NCBI RefSeq assembly: GCF_027921745.1
Contig: NC_079238.1
Span: forward strand, 1,736,001 to 1,800,000
Length of the DNA stretch: 64,000 nt
DNA from: Schizosaccharomyces osmophilus
Taxonomy: Eukaryota; Ascomycota; Schizosaccharomycetes; Schizosaccharomycetales; Schizosaccharomycetaceae
Direction of reading: 5' to 3'
Positions 1-10,359 of this stretch are shown in pieces (position 1 is the stretch's first letter; every line of letters begins with the position of its first letter). Below the pieces are notes generated by a model. It searched no databases and had not been told where the DNA came from. It was given only the letters and a program-made list of their open reading frames with translations. Both the position numbers and the translations under genes were made by a program.

Positions 1-179
1 GTAAGACTATTATAAAATTTGCAAGATTGCCAAAAGTATCAGTTTATATCAAATAGAGGCTTGTATCATTTTCACATTTTCAAAAAGAACCGTACTTTTG
101 GACCCAAACCTGATATACAACAAAATAACTGCCTGATTGTATATACACTACACTTTTTGCTCCCAAAATCATATTCTTT

Positions 180-3100
180 TTAAATCTCCATGTTCGTCTT
201 GTGTTTGGTGGGTGACAGTGTAGGATAAAAATCATGGGATTTTCGATAACTGTATTCACATTCCAATACATGTAGATATTCTTTGTACTTTATGCTTTTT
301 TCATATAAAAACTTCATTTTTGTGTTCCAATTCGATAGCGTTTTTTTGTAATTCTTTGATCCGGTGCCATAACAGCTAAGCATTTTGTCAAGCACATTTT
401 GAAATTCCAGACAGGTCTGAAGTAGAGTAGGCACATGGCGACGGAAATCGTTGACTTTTTCGCGTAGTGGGCGTGGAATGTCTCGTAGTCCTTGCAAATC
501 TGAAGGCTCCCAGTTTTGAATTTCCACCAAATCCCCAACATAGGTAACTGTGCCATCAGCAGAAGTGTAATGGGGTTTATCCTCTGCCCGTCGTAAAATC
601 GGACCCCAACCATATTCGGTATTTGTAATATTTTCAGGAAGTGGATGACAGGACGCCATTGCAGCATTAAAGTTGAATGCATGAATCCATTCATTCAATA
701 CGAGGATGTTGTCTACTTGAATAAGTATACTGCATTCTCCAGGGACGTTCAGTGTAAAACAATTATCTCTTCTTGAGGTGCATGACGATGGCACATCAAC
801 ACTTGCGATCGTATTTTGTAAATCAATTTCTTTGTGAATTGTTCCATGTTTCATCCAAACTTCAGCATCAGAAAGGTCTCCGGAAGTAAACATATTTAAC
901 TTGTATATATACAGCTTTCCTTGAGAAACTTTGGCAAACCGTTTATACCAAGGTCCAGCTGTCCACTTTCCGTTTTTTTCGGGAATTACTTTTTTGTACG
1001 ATATCAAGCCCTGACGCAACCACGGTAATTTTTCGTGAGTTTTCTCTTCTTTCATATGAAACTCATAGTTGAATATTTGAAAATGCGGTCTTCCATCAAT
1101 CACGTCTGGTTCTGGGAGATCAATTGTTTTTGTTGCGAAAAAACCAGCATTTGCTTCTGTTAATACATAAGATGAATTTTCTTTAAAAGCGTCATTTTCA
1201 CTAGCAATATCTGTATTCGTTATTTTTTTCTGGGGCTCTGCTCTTCGCAACAATTCTGACATTAAATTCATTTTATCCCTTTGTGGACTAACGTGACCTT
1301 TCACTTGGTTGCATAACTGTACATAAACAGCCTTTGGTACTTGGAATGGATTGACAACAAACAAATCGTAAAACTCATTAAGCATACACTCAAGAGCAAA
1401 CCCTACCTCTTGAGGCATACTATTCCAAGACGCACATAAAACTTTGGCTAACATTGTTTTCGATTTTCCATACTTCCTCCATTTTCGTCTTTGCTCAATA
1501 GGAACCGCACATACTGCTTCAGGATGGATTAAGGGCAGTATGGTCTGAAACGTTGATTTGATAAATGTATCCGCTGATGTATAATTGTACATTCGACGTC
1601 TAGTATTCGTTTCTTTGTGCAATCGGACAAGGGATTTTAGAAGCTCTAAAATTATTTCTTCGGTTAAAAACCCAAATGTCGAGTTCTGGCTTAACCATTT
1701 GTTAGCGAAAATGCGTATTAATCGTGAGTTCAAGAAATCTTCAGAACCATAGTAGAGATCGCAACAAATCTTTTGAAAAGCCTCGTAAAGGCTTAGATTT
1801 TTTAAATCATAGTATGATAGATAACTCGAGAAAACTTCACTCTTATTAGAGAAGTAATTTACAAACCAATCGGTGAAATTATAAGAAAGCAATTGGTTCT
1901 GTTGCAGATCCCATAAACAATGAGCAAGTTTCGCAGGATCAGAAAACCTTGAATCACTGCAGACTTGCAATAAAGGAAGGTAGGATGCATTTGGGATATG
2001 CAAAACGCGAACCGCACAATGGGGAATTAAGAACCTTATGTTCTCGTAGTCATTAAGGTCGTCCTTTTCTTTTATACTTGATGTAGGGGTTTCATCGTCG
2101 TCGAACTTTAATTCGAAATTGTTTAATGTTTCGATATCGTAGACATCATCACCTTCGTCGGTTGAATCTTCCATAAACTCTTCTAAAAATGTTTCTTGTA
2201 TATCCATCGTCTTCAGATCTGGATTGGCAAATAACTTGTTTCCTATTTTCTGTGGTTTAGCTCGAACACTTCGTAAATTTCCCATTTTTTTGATTTCTTC
2301 TGCAATTCCGTTCCAGTCTTCATTTTCGTGACGAATGTTCTTTTTTAATTGACATAAATAGCTTCTTTCATCATAACTGAAATTTTCATGGTCTTCTTTT
2401 AAAAAGTTCACAAAAGACTTCAAACCTTCCGGGGTGTCCGGTGTTGAATAAATCCTGTCACGTCGCATAAGCTCCTCACATAAATCTATTTCAGATAGGG
2501 AAGCATAGAATGTTACAAGAGACGATTGAATGTTGAGTATTTTTTCCATTGGAGCTTTAAGATACCTAGCGAACACAAGGGCGAATTGGTGCTCAGCATG
2601 TCTTAGATCGTAAACACGGAGCAAATGCTTAGCAGTTCTGCAAAAGTAAAGCCTATCTGAAAGGCGCTCTATCAAATACGATTCCGGCTCTGTGTTTTGA
2701 TGATCAGTAGTTAGTAGACGTTTGGGCTGCAGAGTCTCTGCTCGAACACTTTGTTGGGAAACCTCATTCTTTTTGTCGAAGTCGACCTTCTCATTTATGA
2801 TATCACTTGGAATGTTTTCCTTTTGCAAATCTTTCAAAGTATGGTTTGCAATTGTAATCTTGTCAGGGGTTACCGGTGGAATCAACTTGGATACCGATTC
2901 ATTTTCATTTTCCTTAGAAGCTAATCCTTCTGTCTCTACCGTCCTCTTAGAAAATTGAGGGGTATTAGTGAACTGTTCAGCTAATGAGCGAACGTGTCCT
3001 TTCCATGGTGCATCTTTTATATCAATATTAATCGGTATAGCATCGATTTCTTCTAGATTGGCACTCTTTGTATCATTATTCATTAAATTTGATGTTTTTT

Positions 3101-4145
3101 CTCGGATGGCTTGCAAAAATCTATGAGACGCAGACTGTTCTTGGAAAATCTCGGTTTCGGCAGGTTTTGTGGGTTCATTGGGCTGATTTCTGGAGGCGAG
3201 TTTTGTAAACACGTCTCTTATTTGATTCACTTTCTCCGTGACAATGTTGGAAATTTGATCAGGTCGACTATTTACCACATCAAGATCATTTTGATTCTCC
3301 TCAGGAGTCGTCTCTTTTCTCTCTTCGTTACGGCGTTTAGCAAGGTCTATTCTGGCACGAACATTAGCTCCTGAAACTTGCTTTTGTATCCTTCGTCGAG
3401 CAGACAAACTCAAAGTACCAGATGGATAAATTTCATTCGGGAAATTCGACACAACTAAACGAGGCTCTGGTGTAACATTCCGTTTTTTTGAGGGTTGGAT
3501 ATCATCAATACCATCTAATCCTCTTTTCATTGAGTTAGTATTACTACTGACGCTCCGCGAATGAACCTCTTCGTTGTCATTTTGTGACAAATGAGAAGAG
3601 CTGCGTAGGGGAGCACTAATGATTCTTTTTGCTGATGAATCAAGTTTCGGTGACTTCTTTCTAAAAGTTAATGAAGCTTTGGGGCTTCTCTTTCCATCGT
3701 ATAGAGATTTGAATTTAGTTGTAGATTTCTTAGGGGGTGCGTCAGCGTTCAGGACTTGTGCAGTGGATTTATAGGTTGCCTGGTTTGAGGGCTCTTGGCG
3801 AGAAATTCGGCGAAAGTTGATGAAATCTTGAAACCGCTTTGATTTAGGCAAACGCTTAAGACCGAATCTCTCATGCTCATTTATTTCACGTTCGGTGATT
3901 TCAACATCAATTTCGTCCAATTTCGAGGATATCGAGGGCTTATCATGAAGATTCTTGGTAAGTATGTCTTGACTTGGTCGATAATTGTCGAATGCAGTTT
4001 CTGAATACATATTTTTTCCTTTGTTTTGATAAGGAGAACCTTGAGACATTGGATCAAATTTCAATCGACCATCCTTGCAGGATTCAAACCCAGCTAGTTT
4101 TTCAATAAAACTGAGATGTGTTGGCGAGGTTTCTTCTTCAACCAT
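180..4145 (-). CDS. spo7: Spo7-like PH-domain protein for forespore membrane assembly
   Basis: A single-exon frame encodes about 1321 residues. The frame extends further upstream, but the first ATG is at 4145 (MVEEETSPTH), so I start there. The N-terminal third is basic and Ser/Lys-rich with low complexity. The middle (about 490-900) is helical and may hold a divergent Sec7-like segment. Near the C-terminus, residues about 1040-1165 read as a pleckstrin-homology domain (KWTAGPWYKRFAKVSQGKLYIYKL). In S. pombe, Spo7 (Mug79) acts at the meiotic spindle pole body to start forespore membrane formation. The assignment rests on length, the C-terminal PH domain and the gene next door being the Rtt106-like mug183 homolog, as I recall from S. 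pombe. Forkhead/FLEX words lie about 350-390 bp upstream. The Sec7 resemblance is weak. Confidence 0.82.
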   Translation of the reverse strand: MVEEETSPTHLSFIEKLAGFESCKDGRLKFDPMSQGSPYQNKGKNMYSETAFDNYRPSQDILTKNLHDKPSISSKLDEIDVEITEREINEHERFGLKRLPKSKRFQDFINFRRISRQEPSNQATYKSTAQVLNADAPPKKSTTKFKSLYDGKRSPKASLTFRKKSPKLDSSAKRIISAPLRSSSHLSQNDNEEVHSRSVSSNTNSMKRGLDGIDDIQPSKKRNVTPEPRLVVSNFPNEIYPSGTLSLSARRRIQKQVSGANVRARIDLAKRRNEERKETTPEENQNDLDVVNSRPDQISNIVTEKVNQIRDVFTKLASRNQPNEPTKPAETEIFQEQSASHRFLQAIREKTSNLMNNDTKSANLEEIDAIPINIDIKDAPWKGHVRSLAEQFTNTPQFSKRTVETEGLASKENENESVSKLIPPVTPDKITIANHTLKDLQKENIPSDIINEKVDFDKKNEVSQQSVRAETLQPKRLLTTDHQNTEPESYLIERLSDRLYFCRTAKHLLRVYDLRHAEHQFALVFARYLKAPMEKILNIQSSLVTFYASLSEIDLCEELMRRDRIYSTPDTPEGLKSFVNFLKEDHENFSYDERSYLCQLKKNIRHENEDWNGIAEEIKKMGNLRSVRAKPQKIGNKLFANPDLKTMDIQETFLEEFMEDSTDEGDDVYDIETLNNFELKFDDDETPTSSIKEKDDLNDYENIRFLIPHCAVRVLHIPNASYLPLLQVCSDSRFSDPAKLAHCLWDLQQNQLLSYNFTDWFVNYFSNKSEVFSSYLSYYDLKNLSLYEAFQKICCDLYYGSEDFLNSRLIRIFANKWLSQNSTFGFLTEEIILELLKSLVRLHKETNTRRRMYNYTSADTFIKSTFQTILPLIHPEAVCAVPIEQRRKWRKYGKSKTMLAKVLCASWNSMPQEVGFALECMLNEFYDLFVVNPFQVPKAVYVQLCNQVKGHVSPQRDKMNLMSELLRRAEPQKKITNTDIASENDAFKENSSYVLTEANAGFFATKTIDLPEPDVIDGRPHFQIFNYEFHMKEEKTHEKLPWLRQGLISYKKVIPEKNGKWTAGPWYKRFAKVSQGKLYIYKLNMFTSGDLSDAEVWMKHGTIHKEIDLQNTIASVDVPSSCTSRRDNCFTLNVPGECSILIQVDNILVLNEWIHAFNFNAAMASCHPLPENITNTEYGWGPILRRAEDKPHYTSADGTVTYVGDLVEIQNWEPSDLQGLRDIPRPLREKVNDFRRHVPTLLQTCLEFQNVLDKMLSCYGTGSKNYKKTLSNWNTKMKFLYEKSIKYKEYLHVLECEYSYRKSHDFYPTLSPTKHKTNMEI

Positions 4146-5019
4146 GATATAGCTATGAATTAATCCGGTTACAGGCGCTGTTGTGTTTCTTGAAATGATA
4201 ATTCGCTTGCTTGAATGAATCAATTAATTGGCTGCGAAAGATGCTGCTAAAGTTCGTGAAAAAGATTCAATCGGTAGGAGATCTTTAAATAAATATTCCA
4301 ATTATGTGCAAACAGACGTTTTTGTTCGTCTGAGTATCTCCTTTTAAATCCTCTGAGTACAACGCAAATTCCAATTGCAGGAGTATTATCCGGTATCCGG
4401 TTTGGGTTGGGAATGGTAAAAACTAAGAAAAAGTATGAGGACAATTATATGTATACATCAACAAACAATAGTTCTGTAAGTTTGGTTGATATAAACAAAC
4501 AGCTGCCATCCTGATAAATGTAAACAAACATTAGTTGGAAGGGCGAGAAGAACGAAAGTATATGTATCACACCAAATAAACGAGCCTTTTAGGTTCTGCC
4601 GATAAGTCTAAATTGTCAATTTGAGCAATCTGATCGCTACATCGGTTTTCACAAATCTATGAAACCAAGCACTTCGATTTGTTTCACACACGGTAGGAAT
4701 AATGTAAAAAAAATTCCAAAAGACGTAGAGAGCACATAACTAGGACGCTTTTCAAAGTAGCCTTATAACCTTCATTCTTTTGACATGGATGATTGTCTTG
4801 TCGAAAACGTTCAGTAACATTTACGGTTACTTGGATTTGGTTAATTACTTACTACAGTAAAAAAAAAAAAATTCTTTTGAATCACATCGTTGGCGAGAGT
4901 AAATCTACATCTTAACTGGAAGTATGAGATTGGGAGGAATTCAGTTGTAAGTGAGCGTACGATAGTAAGGCCAAGCACAAACCAAGAGGACTTATCATAC
5001 AATAGATTTCCTTAGCGAA
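4146..5019. other. Divergent intergenic region, spo7 / Rtt106-like gene
   Basis: This 874-nt region is the shared upstream region of two divergent genes. It holds two forkhead-type words at 4491-4531 and an A12 run near 4859-4870. I see no supported coding sequence. Confidence 0.6.
4491..4531. promoter_or_regulatory. Paired FLEX/forkhead-like sites between spo7 and mug183 homolog
   Basis: ATAAACAAACA occurs at 4491-4501 and GTAAACAAACAT at 4520-4531. The second matches the FLEX element (GTAAACAAACA) bound by the meiotic forkhead factor Mei4 in S. pombe. Both flanking genes are homologs of meiotically up-regulated (mug) genes. The motif is seen directly; control by Mei4 is inference. Confidence 0.55.
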
Positions 5020-6249
5020 ATGGACACAAAATTTAAAAATGACATAAAAAAAAGGTTTTCTAAAGATCGAAAATTATCACAAAATGTTTTAACGGAATGC
5101 GGTATGAATTAGGCCTCGGCGCGCAGTAGAAGAAAGCTAATATGAAGAGCGAAATTCTGGCTTATGTTCATTGATTGATAGTATATGCACTTATTATGAA
5201 GCGTCAGAAGTCAACGACAAAAATGCTGAACCTGAAGCAGGCATGAAAAGGAAAAATCGACTTCAGGGTGAAACTGGAGACTTGGTTTATGGAGTATTAG
5301 GACTCTCGTTTCAGTCGCCCATGAGGAAGCGTTTCGATACATATATATACGAACGCGGTATCAGCATTACTATACCCGGAGAAGAAAACTCAGTTGAGCT
5401 TTGGCTACCTTGGACAAATATTCATTTCGTTTGTCATATACCTGGGCCCCGAAAAGCAAACGTTCAGAATAACATAATCATATTTAGAAAGAGCAACTTA
5501 AATAACAAGTCTGTTCTAGAGGACGCAACCGCTGAAGGGAATGAACCCATACTTTTTACTGCACCGCATCCTTTGGAAAAGCTGAAGCTAGTAGAAGGCA
5601 AACGTTCGTTTACTTATTGCACAAATTCTTGGGATATATTTAGAGACTTCTTTGAATATGTAGGGATAAGTATCGTTGCTCCATCCCAAGAAGAATTTGT
5701 TTGCCCTGTAGCTCAAACCGGAGACAACGGGGTTTCTTACGGGGTAGAAGCAAATTACAAAAACAAAGATGGTAATATTTTAATTTTTTGTAAAAAATCT
5801 TCTAACCTGTGTCTTTCTTAGGCTACTTATATTTTTTAAAGAAAGGAGTCCTTTGGGGATTTCGTAAACCCATGTTGTTTATTGATACTTCAGATATTCA
5901 GAATTTTTACTATAGTAATGTTTTACAGAGAACGTTTTCAATCAATTTTGAAGTGAGGAATACGATTCTATCTTTCGATATGATTGATCAAAGCGTTTTT
6001 CAAGCCTTAAATGAGTATGCAACAACGCATGGCTTGATGGACACCAGCTTAGCAGAAGAAAAGGCTGCACCTCCTACGAAAAATCCCACTACCTCGTATT
6101 TGCAAGAGGCTGATGAAGATGAGGACAATGGGTCAGACGACAACTACTCAGACACAAAAGAAGTTGAAGAACAAGAACAAGAACAAGGACAAGGACAAGG
6201 ACAAGAAGAATCTGATGACGGCAGTGAAACTCTGGAATCCAATGAGTAA
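5020..6249 (+). CDS. mug183: Rtt106-like histone chaperone (mug183 homolog), 3 exons
   Basis: Proposed exons are 5020-5101, 5148-5771 and 5822-6249, giving 377 residues. The second intron (50 nt, donor GTAATA, branch CTAAC) is clear and joins the tandem-PH core (LVYGVLGLSFQSPMRKRFD to GVLWGFRKPMLFIDTSDI). No ATG opens the main frame until residue GMKRKN at 5243, but an upstream exon from ATG 5020 splices in frame through GTATGA...CTAAT...AAG. It supplies the short N-terminal helical segment that budding-yeast Rtt106 also has. The tail is acidic with a Glu/Gln/Gly repeat. The Rtt106 family binds H3-H4 and helps heterochromatin and replication-coupled assembly. The first exon is less certain: its branch A lies only 7 nt from the end of the AG. 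Confidence 0.78.
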
Positions 6250-6717
6250 CTGCTCTAGAATAAAGTCATTGTTGTAGCTTCCTTTCATACTTTTATTTCA
6301 GTAACTGTCAGATGTGCGAACATAAAAGTTCTTCAATGTAAACAAGTTGTTATTAGAAACCTATCTTTGAAAGATTACAATTTTATGGAACTCTTTTTTA
6401 GTTTCAAACTGATTACCTTGCTATAGTATTCCTCTTATCCTATATGAAACCATTAACAAGATGTTTAGCATAATAAATAGTACTTTTACATTCAAATGCT
6501 CAACTAATCTAATTGTGTTCAAGCCATAAAGAATTCTTCTTTCAAATAAAGATTTCTTGGTTTTTATGATATTAAGTCCCATGTTTATTTACGTACGTAG
6601 CGTAACGTTGTCGTTAACCAGGTACTGTATTATAGCGAATGCCTATTTCTACTGTATTAGGAAATTTGAGTAAGAAAGAAACCAAAGGTAAAACTAGAAC
6701 CAAAACCATAAAGCAGG
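6250..6717. other. Intergenic, mug183 homolog to nop9
   Basis: AT-rich 468 nt between two co-oriented genes. A GTAAACAAG word lies near 6338. Otherwise I see nothing specific. Confidence 0.5.
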
Positions 6718-8667
6718 ATGCCGAAAGGAAGAAAGCAGCGTGGAAAAAAGCACTCCTCGAAGCAGGATCCTGAAACAGAAGAGGCCCATATTGAGGTAGA
6801 CAACCTAGTTCCTTCTGAAACCGTTGAAGAAGGACAAGAAGAAAATGGATTTCAGGTCAATCCTTACACAAAGGCGCCCGTGCAACCGTTCCTCGGTGCA
6901 TTAGATCCAGAAGAAGAAAAGTATTTTCAAGAAGCCGAAAAAGCTTTCGTGAATCATTTTACGCGCGACAATGAGGAGACACGATATTTTATCGACAGCG
7001 TTTACCGTGAAATAAAAGGAAAAGAATTGATAGTTTTAAATAATGTGTTTGGTTCCAAGGTACTAGAGCATATGTTTCCTTTGGCAACAACTAGCCAGAT
7101 TAAGTCTGTCTTTTCATCCTTGAATGGTCATTATTTAGAAATTGTTCAAACCACATTTGGTTCTTATGCCTTTGAAAAGCTCTTGAGCCATATGGCGGAA
7201 ATTGTTGATTTAGAAACAAAAGGAGCTTTGGACAATGATGAAGAAATGCTGGAAGGAGAAGATCAAGTGTTCAGCACGGCAGAGTCGCTAGTGATGTACA
7301 TGTGCAATGAAATACGACCAGATTTCTCTTTGCTTATCAACCATAAGCTTGCTGTGCACGTCCTCCATAAAATCCTTATGTTATTAGATGGATATCGATT
7401 TGTTTACGCTGAAGGTCGACGCGAATCCATGGTACATATACGTGTCCCTGAAACTTTTCCTCAATTTGCATATTCCATCATTGATAGTGCAGTGGAGAAC
7501 TTGAGTACTTCAGAACTGCGTAATTATTGTGTGGATCGCTATGCTTCTAAAATAATGCAAGCATTCGTTCGTATCGACTTTGAGCGTGCACAAGGTGGCA
7601 AAAAGAAAAAGGCAGCTCCTTTAGCTGATAAATTACTACTCTCTTCGGATAACAATCTGAAGGAACTACCATTTCTTGATACCTTACTGAAAGACGAAGC
7701 TGCATCCCGTATTTTGGAGATCATTATTGAGAAGATGCCGAATTCCCAAATCCCAAGGTTCCGGGAAGCTTGGGAAGGCCGCTTTTATCGACTTTGTGTG
7801 CACCCAATTGCCAATTTCGTCATGCAACACTACATCAAGCGACTTCCTTTGGAAGAACTTGGATATGTGGTACAGGAGTTGAAACAGGGTTCCGATAATG
7901 TGGTACGTAAATCATTTTTGGCAGTCTTGAAGACTCTCTTACAAAGATGCAATACTCTTCAAGCTTACCAGCATGAATTGGCTTCTTTAATTTTTGCGTC
8001 TGCCGAGGAAAAGGAAAAGAAGCAAAACATAATTCCTATCCTTTTGCGCTCAAAGCACAAAAGAGACGTCAACAATCCCGAAAATAAGAGAAAGCTGGTC
8101 AACAATATGCTGGGTGCACAGTTATTAGAAGAGTTTCTTAATGGTCCCAAGGAATATGTTGAAGTGATTTTGAACAATGTGTTGGAACTCTCTCATGAAC
8201 AACTTATGGAATATTGTCAAGAAAGTGTGTCTTCTCGTTTGATAGAAAATATCTTGGATTGGCCAGACCTAGATCTCATTTTCCGGAAGAAGTTTTTGAA
8301 TCTGCTCTCAAATACGATTGTTGAGTTGTCCATATCAGCATCGGGTTCTCACATCGTTGACAAACTTTGGAAAGTGTCACGTGGTTTACCTCTTTACAGA
8401 ACGCGTATTGTTCAGGAACTTGTTCAAGGCGGTGACCAAGTTAAATTCGACTTTTACGGTAAAAAGGTATGGTCAAATTGGAAAGCGGAGCTATTTCGCC
8501 GTGCTCCAGACGAGTGGTATCGGTTTATGAAGGAGGATGAGCCTGTGAAACGAGTTCACGAGAAAGCTCGCAATATGCCAGGGCTGTCTGCGAATTCACA
8601 GCCACTACGGAAAAGACCAAACATGGAAGAAAGCGCAAACGAAACAGAAAAACGTGTTCGGGCTTAG
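6718..8667 (+). CDS. nop9: Nop9, Pumilio-repeat pre-40S assembly factor
   Basis: An intronless frame of 649 residues starts at ATG 6718. The N-terminus is basic (MPKGRKQRGKKHSSK), as expected of a nucleolar protein. Repeated helical Puf-type units follow through about residue 600, with recurring phrases such as NNVFGSKVLEHMF, TTFGSYAFEKLL and NHKLAVHVLHKI. The C-terminus is again basic. Nop9 binds pre-rRNA near the 3' end of 18S and restrains premature cleavage by Nob1. Nob1 is also encoded in this window (38 kb), but far away, and I read no functional linkage into that. Length and repeat layout fit the family. Confidence 0.9.
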   Translation: MPKGRKQRGKKHSSKQDPETEEAHIEVDNLVPSETVEEGQEENGFQVNPYTKAPVQPFLGALDPEEEKYFQEAEKAFVNHFTRDNEETRYFIDSVYREIKGKELIVLNNVFGSKVLEHMFPLATTSQIKSVFSSLNGHYLEIVQTTFGSYAFEKLLSHMAEIVDLETKGALDNDEEMLEGEDQVFSTAESLVMYMCNEIRPDFSLLINHKLAVHVLHKILMLLDGYRFVYAEGRRESMVHIRVPETFPQFAYSIIDSAVENLSTSELRNYCVDRYASKIMQAFVRIDFERAQGGKKKKAAPLADKLLLSSDNNLKELPFLDTLLKDEAASRILEIIIEKMPNSQIPRFREAWEGRFYRLCVHPIANFVMQHYIKRLPLEELGYVVQELKQGSDNVVRKSFLAVLKTLLQRCNTLQAYQHELASLIFASAEEKEKKQNIIPILLRSKHKRDVNNPENKRKLVNNMLGAQLLEEFLNGPKEYVEVILNNVLELSHEQLMEYCQESVSSRLIENILDWPDLDLIFRKKFLNLLSNTIVELSISASGSHIVDKLWKVSRGLPLYRTRIVQELVQGGDQVKFDFYGKKVWSNWKAELFRRAPDEWYRFMKEDEPVKRVHEKARNMPGLSANSQPLRKRPNMEESANETEKRVRA

Positions 8668-9172
8668 TGCGTGTTTGCGACATTACGAAAAATAACAACT
8701 TTATTTATACTCAACTGGGGACTAGGTTTCATTTTTTTGGCTTTTAATTTGTTTAAATTTTAGAGCGGTTTCTAATAAAATCTATGATTTTGATCATTGA
8801 ACATTGTGTAGATTTTTCAAATTCTAAGATTTCTTCATTCCAGTCATTGCTTCCTTTTGCTACAACCTCTCTCACCTAGTGCCGCTCCTTCATTTGAACT
8901 GTAAAAGAAACTTGTTACCTCAAAGTTTGTTCCTTGAATAAGTGGCTTGCTAGAATGCATTGCAGCTTGTTAAGCGTTTAAGGTGGCTGGGAAAAGTCTA
9001 ATCTCTTGAAATATATAGTGAGTCGACAGCTACACTTCACAGGATGGATTTGGAAAAGTCCACCGTGCTCCGTATTTGGAGGAACTGAGTTTTTCATGGT
9101 TGACTTGAACGTTCATAGTTTTCATTTTGGACCATTGCGACTGCAAACGAGGCCTGAATTGATCAAGACAGC
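8668..9172. other. Intergenic, nop9 to DUF1764 gene
   Basis: This 505-nt stretch carries the nop9 3' flank and the DUF1764 5' flank. Short frames occur on both strands but none shows a recognisable domain. Confidence 0.5.
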
Positions 9173-9882
9173 ATGGAAATTGACGATATTTTTTCTCAGA
9201 AAAAAACGCAACCCAAAGGAAGTGGTTCTGACGAGAAAGAACAAAACAAACAAGAGTCAAAACATCCTGAGAATGCTCGTCCTTCCAAGCCCAAAAAAGG
9301 TGGCAAGAAAGGAGACGATTTGTTTTTAGATCCCAAGGGAAGTTCAGGAAGTAAGTTTTTCGATCAAGCCGTTCAACTATGGAAGGAACACGAAGCGTGA
9401 AGAAAAGTTTGTCATGTCCATAAGCGAATTGAATTTGACAAATTGTCTTTACCAAATGTATTAATGATCAATTTCGAACTGAAACGACTAGACAGTCTTC
9501 ATTGAATGGAAATCCTTCTTTCCATGATTGACGCTTGTGTTTACATTTGTTTAACGCGAATCGCGATTTGCTGCCAAAATAGCTTGCTGATGTCTGGCTG
9601 GATTCGGTATTCTATTTTGGGCGGTCGAAGGCGCTATGAAATAATGATTTGCGAGACATTTTTCTGTGTCCTATCCTGTCTTTTGTTTACTAACAACATT
9701 CTAGGAAAACGAACTGAAGAAGGGTTTTTGGTGTACGATTTCGATGAACTACAAGTGGGTAAAGGAGGAGACACACCACAATGTCCTTTTGATTGTGAAT
9801 GCTGTAAGGAAAATATTCATACTGCTACCATCCTTGATGGTTCTTGTGTCTTATGTGATACTAACGATTTCTAGGTTATTAA
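9173..9882 (+). CDS. DUF1764 small conserved protein, 3 exons
   Basis: Exons 9173-9350, 9705-9803 and 9875-9882 encode 94 residues. The N-terminus is Lys/Glu/Ser-rich and disordered. The C-terminus has the DUF1764 signature: RKRTEEGFLVYDFDEL, then GKGGDTPQCPFDCECCY at the stop. Intron 1 is long for this genome (354 nt, GTAAGT, TACTAAC). Intron 2 is 71 nt with GTAAGG and a TACTAAC branch point. Splicing it leaves only 8 nt of coding sequence in the last exon and ends the protein right after the CxCC motif, where DUF1764 members usually stop. Reading through intron 2 would add an unrelated tail. The function of the family is unknown; the Cys cluster hints at metal binding (inference). Confidence 0.8.
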
Positions 9883-10359
9883 AAATTAGAAAAAAAAGTA
9901 TTGTGTCATTTTTCTTTTGTTTACGATGCCGTTGAAGGGATTCAACGGTGTCCATGGATGAAATCCTTCATAGTCTAAGTTCATTGCTGCAATAAATTTT
10001 GCAAACGTAATCTTGTTTATTTACATGGCGTTGCCGTCCATTTTTTTACGTGGATACAAACGATTTTCATAAACAATAAATAAACAGTGACGGGTTTCAA
10101 ACGCTTAATTGTTTATGTTTACTCTGTTGTCTTGGCAACGGAACACATTCAAAAAATCATATAAACAAATGCCAGGTCGCGCCTATTGTTCGACATAGTA
10201 GACAGGAAGAGAGCATTCCAAACAAATTAAATTTCGATTTTCTTCGGTTTCAGCAGCTGGCCTCGCAAAATTCTTCCTCTCTTCAAGAGGGCACCACAAC
10301 CTTAACATTCCTTATATTGTTATAGCACTTTGAACGTTAGGCTTCGTTGGTAAACAAAA
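9883..10359. other. ace2 upstream region
   Basis: This 477-nt region holds a cluster of forkhead-type words (listed separately). I see no coding sequence. Confidence 0.55.
10013..10358. promoter_or_regulatory. Forkhead-site cluster upstream of ace2
   Basis: Forkhead-type (R)TAAACA words occur at about 10013-10024 (TTGTTTATTTAC), 10070-10086 (two overlapping), 10110-10122 (TGTTTATGTTTAC) and 10161-10169 (ATAAACAAA). The last, GTAAACAAA at 10350-10358, abuts the start codon. In S. pombe, the forkhead factors Sep1/Fkh2 drive M-phase transcription including ace2. The motif density is seen; the factor is inferred from that knowledge. Confidence 0.6.

Noticed and set aside
9030-9455. 141-codon frame antisense to the DUF1764 first exon
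   Set aside because: It overlaps a better-supported spliced gene and has no family signature.
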